Part shown: in pieces, positions 1 through 7,102 of the stretch | Layout: each line of letters starts with the position of its first letter | Position numbering within the stretch: position 1 is the stretch's first letter | NCBI GenBank assembly: GCA_903859155.1 | Contig: CAIOLO010000057.1 | Coordinates: forward strand, 1-35,687 | Direction of reading: 5' to 3' | Length of the DNA: 35,687 nt | From: an uncultured beta proteobacterium | GTDB taxonomy: Bacteria > Pseudomonadota > Gammaproteobacteria > Burkholderiales > SG8-39 | Translations under genes and position numbers: made by a program | The notes under the pieces: model-generated | The model's input: the letters and a program-made list of their open reading frames with translations, nothing else | Told to the model about the DNA's origin: nothing | The model's database searches: none

Positions 1-275
1 TCCTCGGTCAGGCCGAACTCCATGCAGGCGGCCTGGCAGTGCTTGACGCAGGCGGGCGCCTCGCTGCGCTGCAGCCTGGCGGTGCACAGGTCGCAGTGGT
101 CGGTCAGGAACGGCAGAAAGTCGATCTTCACCCGCTTGCCCACCACGTACTCGTGCTCGCGCACGATGATGCCATTGGTACCCACCGGGTACTCATGCTC
201 CTGCTGGCAGGCCACCTCGCAGGAGTGGCATCCGGTGCAGTAGTCGTAATCGATCAGCATTGCGTAACGTGCCAT
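1..275 (-). CDS. 4Fe-4S ferredoxin-type electron-transfer subunit of a molybdoenzyme (partial, C-terminus off the left edge)
   Basis: This is the N-terminal part (about 91 residues) of an iron-sulfur subunit like DmsB/PhsB. It would pass electrons to or from the molybdopterin catalytic subunit encoded just upstream. The protein begins MARYAMLIDY and has a classic cluster motif, CxxCxxCxxxC (Cys13, 16, 19, 23). A second cysteine set follows: CxxC at 61/64, then Cys76, 80 and 84. The ATG is preceded by GGGAGACAG, a usable ribosome binding site. The catalytic-subunit gene stops 12 bases before this start, so the two are almost certainly co-transcribed. The gene runs through position 1, so its length and any following membrane-anchor gene cannot be judged. 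No signal peptide is visible, which suggests a cytoplasmic complex or export by piggy-back. The family call is secure; the electron partner is inferred. Confidence 0.9.
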   Translation of the reverse strand, partial: MARYAMLIDYDYCTGCHSCEVACQQEHEYPVGTNGIIVREHEYVVGKRVKIDFLPFLTDHCDLCTARLQRSEAPACVKHCQAACMEFGLTE

Positions 276-287
276 GGGCCTGTCTCC

Positions 288-2516
288 CTATTGTTCTATT
301 TTGCTCAGCGTGCACAAGGTGGTCTTGTACTGGCCGCCACCGAAACCGGACTTGGCGCAATGCGGTCCGGGAACGATCTTGTTGATCTGGTAATCCCACA
401 CCCCGAACAATTCCGGGGCCTTGCCCGGCAGTTCGGGCAGCCACCAGCCGTGCATGGTATGCACTTCGGTGGGCTTGACCTTGAGGCTGATGCGCGCCTT
501 GCGCCGGATCTTGCCCATGTCGTTCTCCAGGTGAATCCATTCGCCGTCGTAGATGCCGTACTTCGCGGCGGTCTCGGGGTGGATCTCGACATAGGGATCG
601 GGCATCTTCTCGCGCAGCCACGGGATCATGCGGTGCTCCGCATGGAAGAACAACTGCGAGCGCGCCCCGGTGATCATGATCAGCGGGTACTTCTTTTTCA
701 ATTCCGGCGTCGACACCGCGCTTTGCGGAGGCTCGGTGTAGAAAGGCAGCGGATCCAGGCCCCACTCTTTGAAGGCCTGGCTGTACACCTCGGCCTTGCC
801 GCTGGGGGTGGTGAAACCGGGCTTATTGTCAGGACGCAGCAGGCCGCGCTCATGCCGGCGATAAGGCTTGAATGGCCCGTCGACTGGCATTTTCCAGCCG
901 CCTTGATGCTGCAGATCCTTGAAGGTCAGACCCGAGGGCTTCAGTCGCTCATCGAACATGTCCTCGAGCTTGCCCCAGCGCTTCATGCCATCCGGATTGA
1001 ATCTCTTGGCCATTTCGAAGTTGATTTCCCAGTCCGACTTGCACTCGCCCACTTGAACGCATTTCTTCATGGACGTCAGCGGCACCCACCAGGAACGAAT
1101 GCTGTCTTTTTCCGGGAAGGTGGCCGCCGGCAGAATGATGTCGGCCAGCGCCATGGTGGTCGGGTTGTGGAACAGGTCGACCACCACGACAAAATCCAGT
1201 TTTTTCATTGCCTCAAGGTGGAATTCCGCCCGCGCCGCCTGCCCGCCGATGATATTGCAGGTCTGAATCCAGGCGCCTTTGATCGGATAGGGCTTGCCCG
1301 AATTGATCTGGTCGATCACCACGTCCGGTTGTGCCCAGCCGCGGAAATTCTTCACCATCGGATAAATATCTGCGCCGACGCGCTTTTCATTGAGGCGCTT
1401 GATCAGATCCTCGCCGTAGAGTTTGATCAACTCCTCCGTCGAAAACGGATACGAAGTGACGCCGTTCGAAGGCCGCGCGATCACCTGGCCGCCGGGAATG
1501 TCGATATTGCCGGTGATTGCGGTCAGGCAGGTGATGGCATGCGCCACGGACGTGCCGTCCGGGCACATGTCGACCGGAACACCCCATTGAATCGCCGCCT
1601 GCTTGGCATTGGCAAACTGCCGGGCAGCCGCGACGATGACTTCGGCGGGGACCTCGGTAATGGCCGCCACGCGCTCCACCGGGAATTGCTGCACCCGCTC
1701 CTTGAGTTCCGCGAAGCCGTGCACCCATTTTTCGACGAACGCCTTGTCGTAGATGCCTTCGTTGATGATCACGTTGAGCATGCCCAGCGCCAGCGCGCCG
1801 TCGGTGCCGGGGCGCAATTGCAGATGGTGGACCGAGCGACTGGTCAGCCAGGTATTGCGCGGGTCCACGGCAATGATCTTGGTGCCGCGTTTCATGCAGT
1901 CGACGATCCAGTGGCCGTAGAAACCATCCGGACAACCCGTGGTGGAGTCCTGCCCCCAGGTGATGATGACTTCGGGCGCAACCCACTCGGGATCCTCGTA
2001 GCGCTTTTCCAGAAACTGCGAGCAATCGGCCACGGCAAAGTCGCCGAACACGGCCTTCATCGCGCCCAGGCGCGGCGTATAGCAGGAATGCCCGGACAAG
2101 CCCAGCTGCACCCAGTTGGGACTGCCAAAGCTGTAGCAGAGCATGGTGATCGGCCCGCCGATATCTCGGCCGGTGCCTTGCGCAAAAACCATCGACTCGG
2201 CGCCATACTGAGCCTTGATGTCGTTCATGCGCTTTTCGCAGGTATCGAAGGCCTCATCCCAGCTGATCGGCACGAACTTGCCTTCGCCGCGCGCGCCCAC
2301 CCGCTTTAGCGGCGTGGTGATACGGTCCTTGTGGTACATGTACTGGGTCAGAGCGAGCACTTTGGGGCATGAGCGGCCCTGGCTCCAGGGATGGGTCTCG
2401 TCGCCCTCGATCTTGACCATCTTGCCGTCTTTGACGAAGATTTTTTGCCCGCAACCACCGTGACACCCCGGTCCGGCAGACCATGCGGTTGTCTTATGTA
2501 TCGTCATATCACTCAT
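288..2516 (-). CDS. Molybdopterin-dependent oxidoreductase, DMSO reductase family catalytic subunit
   Basis: This 742-residue protein is a Mo/W-bisPGD enzyme of the DMSO reductase superfamily. The N-terminus has the family's cluster region: C18HGGC22, then VKDGKMVKIEGD and a third cysteine at C50 (RSCPK). The usual first cysteine, three or four residues before C18, is absent; Gly and Ala are found there. Further on are the ISWDEAFD segment, typical cofactor-binding stretches (VDPRNTW, TGNIDIPGGQV) and a C-terminal molydopterin dinucleotide-binding domain (LIMITGARSQ, HPETAAKYGI). There is no twin-arginine leader. The ATG is chosen because AAGGAG lies just upstream; a longer frame reaching 2612 has no comparable site. 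It forms an operon with the ferredoxin-type subunit. The pairing resembles transhydroxylase, resorcinol hydroxylase or thiosulfate-reductase-like enzymes. The substrate cannot be read from sequence. A likely FNR-type promoter lies upstream. Confidence 0.93.
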   Translation of the reverse strand: MSDMTIHKTTAWSAGPGCHGGCGQKIFVKDGKMVKIEGDETHPWSQGRSCPKVLALTQYMYHKDRITTPLKRVGARGEGKFVPISWDEAFDTCEKRMNDIKAQYGAESMVFAQGTGRDIGGPITMLCYSFGSPNWVQLGLSGHSCYTPRLGAMKAVFGDFAVADCSQFLEKRYEDPEWVAPEVIITWGQDSTTGCPDGFYGHWIVDCMKRGTKIIAVDPRNTWLTSRSVHHLQLRPGTDGALALGMLNVIINEGIYDKAFVEKWVHGFAELKERVQQFPVERVAAITEVPAEVIVAAARQFANAKQAAIQWGVPVDMCPDGTSVAHAITCLTAITGNIDIPGGQVIARPSNGVTSYPFSTEELIKLYGEDLIKRLNEKRVGADIYPMVKNFRGWAQPDVVIDQINSGKPYPIKGAWIQTCNIIGGQAARAEFHLEAMKKLDFVVVVDLFHNPTTMALADIILPAATFPEKDSIRSWWVPLTSMKKCVQVGECKSDWEINFEMAKRFNPDGMKRWGKLEDMFDERLKPSGLTFKDLQHQGGWKMPVDGPFKPYRRHERGLLRPDNKPGFTTPSGKAEVYSQAFKEWGLDPLPFYTEPPQSAVSTPELKKKYPLIMITGARSQLFFHAEHRMIPWLREKMPDPYVEIHPETAAKYGIYDGEWIHLENDMGKIRRKARISLKVKPTEVHTMHGWWLPELPGKAPELFGVWDYQINKIVPGPHCAKSGFGGGQYKTTLCTLSKIEQ

Positions 2517-2610
2517 TGAATGCTCCTTCGTTACCCTGGCTTGTCTGGACCGGCGGACGCCGGCCTGCGCACGCCCTCGCACGCGATCGCAAGAAATACA
2601 CCTGCCCCAC

Positions 2611-2652
2611 ATGCTAGCCAGCCGAGGGGCACGTCGTTATGACCTACATCAA
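2611..2652 (-). promoter_or_regulatory. Candidate FNR/Anr-dependent class II promoter for the molybdoenzyme operon
   Basis: Read on the minus strand, TTGATGTAGGTCAT (2652-2639) matches the FNR/Anr/Dnr consensus TTGAT-N4-ATCAA at 8 of 10 defined positions. Exactly 22 bp downstream is TAGCAT (2616-2611), a 4/6 match to a -10 box. With a start near 2604 the site is centred at -41.5, the standard class II position, leaving an 88-base leader before the ATG at 2516. The spacing supports the call more than the imperfect half-site does. Confidence 0.45.
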
Positions 2653-2738
2653 GGAATCCTCCCCCTGCGTCGGGGCAGGTCCGGGAGGCAGCGAGTTATT
2701 CGGGACCAGGCAGGGGCTGGCCGGCGCCGGTGGCGGCG

Positions 2739-3719
2739 CTACTCCAGCTTGGCGCCGGAGAGTTTTACCGCCCGGCCAAGACGGGAGATCTCGGACGAAA
2801 TAAAGGAGCCAAATTCCTCGGGACTGGCGCTCACCAGGGGAACGATGCCCTGTTCTGCCATGTTTTTCGCGACCTCCGGATGCTGCACAGCCCTGACCAG
2901 TTCATCGCGCAGGCGCTGCACAATGGCGGGCGCGGTTTTTGCTGGCGCGACCACGCCGAACCAGCCGTCGAAACTGATCTCCGGGAACCCCAGTTCCGCC
3001 ATGGTCGGCACATCGGGGAGCAGGTAATGGCGTTTTTCCGCAGCTGCCGCAAGTATGCGCACCTTGCCGGCCTTGTGCACCGGGCCGAGCGAGGCGTAGC
3101 TGGCGATGAAGATATCCACGCGCCCTGCCAGCAGATCGGCGATCGCCTCGGGCCCGCCCTTGTAGGGCACATGCACCATGGGCTGGCCGGCGGCGGCCGA
3201 TAACAGCGCGCCGCCCAGATGCCCCGAGGAGCCGTAGCCCTGGGACGCATAACTGAGGGCGTTCGGCGCTTTTTTCGCCATGGCCACCAGATCTGCAACA
3301 GTCTTTGCCGGATTGTTTGCCCAGATCCCGAGCAGCGAAGGGTAATTCCAGATCAGCGTCACCGGCGCAAAATCCTTCACCGGATCGTACGGCAGCTTGG
3401 CGTTGAGAGTCTTGTTTACCGCATGGGAGGCCACATTGGCGACGAACAGGGTATAACCATCGGGCGGTGCCTGCATCACGTAGACCGCGCCTACCGCACC
3501 GCCACCGCCGGGACGCGACTCCACCAGCACCGGCTGGTGCATGCTTTCGGCCATTTTGTGGCCGATCAGGCGCATGGTGACATCCGAAGGCCCGCCGGCC
3601 ACCTGCTGGTTGACGAAGGTGATCGGTTTGGCCGGAAACCCCTGGGCATGCGCCAGCACCACGGCACAGCACACGCTTAACCCGAGGACGGCACGCGACG
3701 AAACGGACAAAGTTCGCAC
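2739..3719 (-). CDS. Bug/TctC-family tripartite tricarboxylate transporter substrate-binding protein
   Basis: This 326-residue periplasmic binding protein belongs to the Bug (TctC) family, which captures carboxylates and related small molecules. The signal peptide (start MRTLSVSSRAVLGLSV) ends near AHAQ, followed by the hallmark FPAKPITFVNQQVAGG. Other family landmarks are VESRPGGGGAVG, APPDGYTLFVAN, LPYDPVKDF, HVPYKGGPEA and the DVPTMAELGFPE segment. The best start is a GTG preceded by AAGGAG at suitable distance; an upstream frame would spoil the signal peptide. The gene lies 14 bases after a carboxymuconolactone-decarboxylase-family gene, so the two probably form one transcript. The C-terminus ends RLGRAVKLSGAKLE. 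No TctA/TctB membrane partners occur in the window, as is common for orphan Bug receptors. The ligand is unknown. Confidence 0.93.
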   Translation of the reverse strand: MRTLSVSSRAVLGLSVCCAVVLAHAQGFPAKPITFVNQQVAGGPSDVTMRLIGHKMAESMHQPVLVESRPGGGGAVGAVYVMQAPPDGYTLFVANVASHAVNKTLNAKLPYDPVKDFAPVTLIWNYPSLLGIWANNPAKTVADLVAMAKKAPNALSYASQGYGSSGHLGGALLSAAAGQPMVHVPYKGGPEAIADLLAGRVDIFIASYASLGPVHKAGKVRILAAAAEKRHYLLPDVPTMAELGFPEISFDGWFGVVAPAKTAPAIVQRLRDELVRAVQHPEVAKNMAEQGIVPLVSASPEEFGSFISSEISRLGRAVKLSGAKLE

Positions 3720-3733
3720 TTTGGGTACTCCTT

Positions 3734-4348
3734 TCAATCCGGCAGGCCCGGGCGCTGATGATCGTGCAGTTCCTGACCGAACACACAAAGAATGATCGCT
3801 GTCTGTGCATAGTTGCCGATCAGCGCCGAATAATTAAGCAATCCTTCCTCGCCAAACAGTGCAAGCGCGCGCGCATAGGTCTGCGGACTCACCTTGCCGA
3901 TACCCACCGCCTCACGCACCAGTTCAATCAGCGCCGCTTCGTTTTCCGGCACACCCGCCACCGGCTTGCGGTGCCGGATGATATCGACAGTCTGCGATGC
4001 GACGCCTTTTGCAATCGCGACAGATTCATGCATGGCCCATTCGAACTGGCTGGACATTTCCCGGGCCGTGGCCAGAATGGCAACCTCCACCAGGCGGCCG
4101 TCAAGACCCATCCCGGTGCGCAGCAGGCGATTGACCTCGCCAAAGGATTTGCTCAGTTTGGGCATGCGCATTTGCACCCCGCCGGGCCCTTTGATGCCGG
4201 CCAGACTCAGGCCTCCAGGTTGCGGCGGCCGGGTGAGTGCGTCATAGGTTTTCTGCTGCTCTTCGTTCAACGCCTCGCGCCGCAGGGGCGCAAGGCGCGA
4301 CAAGGTCTCTGGATAAACATCAGCGGGAAGTTTGCGTACTGTTGCCAT
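3734..4348 (-). CDS. Carboxymuconolactone decarboxylase (CMD)/AhpD-fold family protein
   Basis: This 204-residue protein resembles the CMD family, small alpha-helical proteins that include gamma-carboxymuconolactone decarboxylase and AhpD-type peroxidase partners. The central part carries the family pattern: LLRTGMGLDGRLVEVAILATAREM, then SSQFEWAMHESVAIAKGV and a helix-rich C-terminal half with VREAVGIGKVSPQTYARA. The AhpD CxxC redox motif is absent, so a peroxiredoxin role is unlikely. A decarboxylase or lactone-related role fits better but is not proven. AAAGGAC precedes the ATG. It is the first gene of a two-gene unit with a Bug receptor gene downstream, so it may act on the compound that receptor brings in. 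The family call is firm; the reaction is inference. Confidence 0.85.
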   Translation of the reverse strand: MATVRKLPADVYPETLSRLAPLRREALNEEQQKTYDALTRPPQPGGLSLAGIKGPGGVQMRMPKLSKSFGEVNRLLRTGMGLDGRLVEVAILATAREMSSQFEWAMHESVAIAKGVASQTVDIIRHRKPVAGVPENEAALIELVREAVGIGKVSPQTYARALALFGEEGLLNYSALIGNYAQTAIILCVFGQELHDHQRPGLPD

Positions 4349-4680
4349 CGAGAAGTCCTTTGACAGGAAATCAACGTTTAACGCAAACGGCGCGGACCCA
4401 TTTGCGAGCCGGCCAAGCGTAACACCCGTGCGCAAAAGTTTCACTGCCGCGGCGGATCTGCCGGGATCGAATTGCCGGTCCTGCTCAGCATGGGATTTAC
4501 CGTCGAGGATGCCGGCACCACCGAATCCATACGCGCACATCTAGACCGGGACGAAGCCTGGCAGAAGGTGTTCAACGGGCTGGGTGTGAAGCGCGAGTAA
4601 TTATTGTGGCTGTGTCAGAATCACGCATTGTGCGGCGTTCCCGGTTATCGTCAGCCGCCGTTTTCATCTGGAGTCATGTC
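4349..4680 (+). other. 332-base gap between divergent genes, holding a possible gene remnant
   Basis: This stretch separates the CMD-family gene (minus) from the next Bug gene (plus). It should contain the promoters of both, but I cannot place convincing -35/-10 pairs. The right half holds an open frame without a good start that looks like the tail of a Bug-type gene (listed separately). GGAG at about 4670 is the probable ribosome binding site of the downstream Bug gene. Confidence 0.5.
4466..4600 (+). pseudogene. Possible C-terminal remnant of a Bug-type binding-protein gene
   Basis: The plus-strand frame ending at the TAA (4598-4600) reads IELPVLLSMGFTVEDAG, then TTESIRAHLDRDEAWQKV and FNGLGVKRE. 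That cadence resembles the end of Bug receptors: a short helix after GF.V...GTT, a charged helix, W.KV, and a final GVK-E. Compare the intact neighbours, which end FAKIIRDAKVPLVD and WSRVIKAAGVRLD. Nothing upstream supplies the other roughly 280 residues, because the same DNA is the leader of the minus-strand CMD gene. It therefore looks like a deletion relic rather than a working gene. The resemblance is judged by eye and is short. Confidence 0.4.
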
Positions 4681-5652
4681 ATGCGAAACCATACTGTCCT
4701 TGCCCGCACCACCGCCGCATTCTGTTTCCTCGTCGCCGCTTTGGCCCAGGCGCAAAGCTATCCGGTCAAGCCGGTACGACTGGTAGTGCCTTTCCCCCCC
4801 GGCGGCGCGACCGACCTGGTCGCGCGAACCCTGGCACAGAAAGTCACCGAAAGCTGGAAGCAGCAGGTGGTGGTCGAAAACCGCGCCGGCGCCGGCGGCA
4901 ACATCGGTGCCGATGCCGTGGCCAAATCGGCGCCGGATGGCTATTCGCTGCTGCTCAACATCCAGGGGCAGTCGATCAGCGCCAGCCTGTATCGCAAGCT
5001 GCCCTTCGATGCCATCAAGGATTTCACCCCGGTGGTCCAGTTGACATCGTCCTACCTGGTGCTGGTCGGCACGCCGCGCCTGCCCGCCAATGTCAAGGAA
5101 ATCATCGCCATGGCCAAAGCACAGCCGGGCAAACTCAACTTCGGCTCCACCGGGCTGGGCGCGCCGCCGCACCTCGCGGCGGAACTTTTCAACAGCGTCG
5201 CCGGCACCCAGATCGTGCACATTCCCTACAAGGGCGATGCGCCGCTGACACCGGCCTTGCTGACCGACGAAGTGCAGATGGCCTTTCTGCCGCTGTCCGC
5301 GGCGCTCCAGCACGTGCGCGCGGGCAAACTGCGCGCCCTGGGCGTGACCGGAAACAAACGCGGTTCGGCCTTGCCGGATGTCCCGACACTGGTGGAGATT
5401 GGCATGCGTGACTTCGATATCGCCGGATGGATCGGCATTTTCGGACCGGGAAATCTGCCGCGCGATCTGGTCGCCCGGATTCGTGGCGAATTCATCAAAG
5501 CCATCAACCTGCCTGACGTGCTCGAAAAATGGCCCGGCTGGGGCTATGAGCCGGTGGGTGGCACGCCGGAGGAATTCAGCGCGAAATACCGCTCCGACAT
5601 CGACGTGTTTGCAAAAATCATCCGCGACGCCAAGGTGCCGCTGGTCGACTGA
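4681..5652 (+). CDS. Bug/TctC-family substrate-binding protein
   Basis: This 323-residue exported binding protein starts MRNHTVLARTTAAFCFLVAA and has a cleavable signal peptide ending near ALAQAQ. The mature protein begins SYPVKPVRLVVPFPPGGATD, the most canonical Bug opening in the window. VENRAGAGGNIG, SAPDGYSLLLN, LPFDAIKDF, HIPYKGDAPLTPAL and DVPTLVEIG follow in order. The ATG at 4681 is preferred over one 75 bases upstream because it places the signal peptide at the N-terminus and has GGAG upstream. The gene stands alone on the plus strand, convergent with the DUF4124 gene. Its pocket region (GAPPHLAAELF, KGDAPLTPALLTDEVQMAF) closely resembles that of the Bug protein at 9052-10029, so the two may be paralogues with related ligands. 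The ligand is not known. Confidence 0.94.
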   Translation: MRNHTVLARTTAAFCFLVAALAQAQSYPVKPVRLVVPFPPGGATDLVARTLAQKVTESWKQQVVVENRAGAGGNIGADAVAKSAPDGYSLLLNIQGQSISASLYRKLPFDAIKDFTPVVQLTSSYLVLVGTPRLPANVKEIIAMAKAQPGKLNFGSTGLGAPPHLAAELFNSVAGTQIVHIPYKGDAPLTPALLTDEVQMAFLPLSAALQHVRAGKLRALGVTGNKRGSALPDVPTLVEIGMRDFDIAGWIGIFGPGNLPRDLVARIRGEFIKAINLPDVLEKWPGWGYEPVGGTPEEFSAKYRSDIDVFAKIIRDAKVPLVD

Positions 5653-5708
5653 GATGGACAAATCTTGTTAATTTATATTTTTATATAAGTATTCGCGTAT
5701 ATCAGTCG

Positions 5709-5729
5709 CTATTTTTTATTCAAAAATAG
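5709..5729. terminator. AT-rich stem-loop between convergent genes
   Basis: CTATTTTT (5709-5716) and AAAAATAG (5722-5729) form a perfect 8-bp stem with a 5-base loop. It sits in a very AT-rich gap of 79 bases, directly after the plus-strand Bug gene and three bases beyond the end of the DUF4124 gene. The position suits a shared terminator. The stem has little GC, so it would be weak. Confidence 0.35.
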
Positions 5730-5731
5730 GA

Positions 5732-6181
5732 TCAGCAGCGCGCCGCGATCAATTGCTCCTGCCGCGCAATCGACGCGGCGCGCTGCTCGTCGCTCTCGAA
5801 AATGCGCTCACCCTTGTCGTCCAGCTTGTACACGCGCCGCGCCGCTTTGAGCTGGGCGAGTTCGTCGCGCGCCTCGATGCAGGCCTTGCGCTGGCTGGCG
5901 TCCTGAGCCTGCTTCTTCGCCTCGGCCTGCTCGGCCTGGATGCGCCGCCCGCGAAATTCCGACTCCTGGTCCTGCCAGCTCGGCTGCGCCGCAGCGGCTC
6001 CGCCAGGCCCGGCCGGGTTGGCGAGTTTATCCTTCACCTCCTGGCTCTTGCGACCCTGCGGCGCGCGCTCGCCGTAGTGGGTCACCCCCTTTTCGTCAAC
6101 CCATTTGTAGACCTGGGCATGCGCCGGAACCGAAACCAGCATCAGCCACAGGCACAACATAGACAGCAAGGCTTGGAACAT
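5732..6181 (-). CDS. DUF4124 domain-containing exported protein
   Basis: This 149-residue protein begins MFQALLSMLCLWLMLVSVPA, a signal peptide ending AHAQ. It is followed at once by VYKWVDEKGVTHYGERAP, the short DUF4124 motif found at the N-terminus of many proteobacterial envelope proteins. The rest is charged, rich in Gln, Glu, Lys and Arg (about 75-140) and probably a coiled coil: QDQESEFRGRRIQAEQAEAK. A GGGAG sequence precedes the ATG. An in-frame ATG 30 bases upstream would bury the signal peptide and is less likely. The molecular function is not known for the family. The neighbours (a Bug gene facing it and an alpha/beta hydrolase gene upstream on the same strand, 26 bases away) do not clarify its role. 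It could be co-transcribed with the hydrolase. Confidence 0.88.
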   Translation of the reverse strand: MFQALLSMLCLWLMLVSVPAHAQVYKWVDEKGVTHYGERAPQGRKSQEVKDKLANPAGPGGAAAAQPSWQDQESEFRGRRIQAEQAEAKKQAQDASQRKACIEARDELAQLKAARRVYKLDDKGERIFESDEQRAASIARQEQLIAARC

Positions 6182-6207
6182 GCTGCTCTCCCTCGTCGGG
6201 GTTGATT

Positions 6208-7005
6208 TCAACGGGCCGGTGCGTTGCGATCCAGGAACGAAAAGAACAGCTGATTGAACTCCGCGGGATTCTCGGCCCAGGGGTAATGCCCCGAACCGGA
6301 TACCACGCCGAACTGCGCGCCCTTGATCATGTCGGCGACGCGCTTCATGCCGGGAGCATGGCCGGTCTGGTCGAGTTCACCGGCCACCAGCAAGGCCGGC
6401 ACGGCGATGGCCTTGATATTCGCGATGGCCTCGGATTCCGGATACGCCTGCACCGCCTTCACCGCCGCCTGCACCGTCTTGACCGGCGTCGCTGCGGCAA
6501 TCTCGCGCACCAGGTCCACTTCCGGGCCCGCTGCGCCCGGCCCCATCATCGACTTCACCACCATCAACTGCGCGGTCTGCGGATCGGTTCCCGCAGGCGG
6601 CGGCGCCGTGCGCTTGGCGACGAATTCCTCCTGATCTTCCTTGGTGCGGTTGCCGAAATAACCAATGGTGGCGCAGATGACCGCAGCATGGATCTTTCCA
6701 GGCACCTTGCCCAGGATGCGGGGCGTGATCTGCCCTCCCATGCTGTGGCCGAAATAGACATTGCGCTCGCCGGCGGTCGCCCGGACCAGGCTTGCGCTCG
6801 CCTCGGCGATCAGGTCGAAACTCAGATTATCGGGCAGCGGCGAGAGGCCATAACCGGGCGCATCCAGCGCAATGACGCGGTAGCCGCGCTCGGCCAGGCG
6901 CTTCACCTGAAAACGCCAGTATTCCTTCGCCCCATAGATGCCGTGCTGGAGATAGATCGTCACTTTGCCGGCGTCGTTGGTGACCTGGTAATCGGGAAGA
7001 CTCAT
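6208..7005 (-). CDS. Alpha/beta hydrolase
   Basis: This 265-residue hydrolase has the complete alpha/beta-hydrolase layout. The oxyanion region is YLQHGIYGAKEYW (residues 18-30), and the nucleophile elbow is FGHSMGG with Ser88. The acid is Asp212 in VAGELDQTGH and the base is His240 in SGSGHYPWAENP. A helical lid region rich in Pro and Lys lies between about 115 and 180. It lacks a signal peptide and so acts in the cytoplasm, most like ester, lactone or C-C bond hydrolases of catabolic clusters. Two ATGs compete. The inner one (7005) is chosen because GGAGG lies seven bases upstream, while the outer one is only one base from that site. It is divergent from an MDR quinone-oxidoreductase-like gene across 97 bases. 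The substrate is unknown. Confidence 0.92.
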   Translation of the reverse strand: MSLPDYQVTNDAGKVTIYLQHGIYGAKEYWRFQVKRLAERGYRVIALDAPGYGLSPLPDNLSFDLIAEASASLVRATAGERNVYFGHSMGGQITPRILGKVPGKIHAAVICATIGYFGNRTKEDQEEFVAKRTAPPPAGTDPQTAQLMVVKSMMGPGAAGPEVDLVREIAAATPVKTVQAAVKAVQAYPESEAIANIKAIAVPALLVAGELDQTGHAPGMKRVADMIKGAQFGVVSGSGHYPWAENPAEFNQLFFSFLDRNAPAR

Positions 7006-7102
7006 GGGCATGCCTCCGTGCTTTCGTAGGTGATCGTTGGCGATAGTGAACTTTCGCGGATGGCATTATCCTCCGCTGTTCCGAAAATTTGAAAGCCCGA
7101 AC

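Noticed and set aside
39-2309. A 756-codon open frame on the plus strand opposite the molybdoenzyme gene
   Set aside because: It is antisense to a gene with clear family motifs, is rich in His, Arg and Ala as GC-rich shadows usually are, and shows no recognisable domain.
4359-4373. TTGAC and ATCAA half-sites near the CMD start, reminiscent of an FNR box
   Set aside because: The spacer is five bases rather than four, and the site overlaps the ribosome binding region of the CMD gene, so it cannot act as an activator site for that gene.
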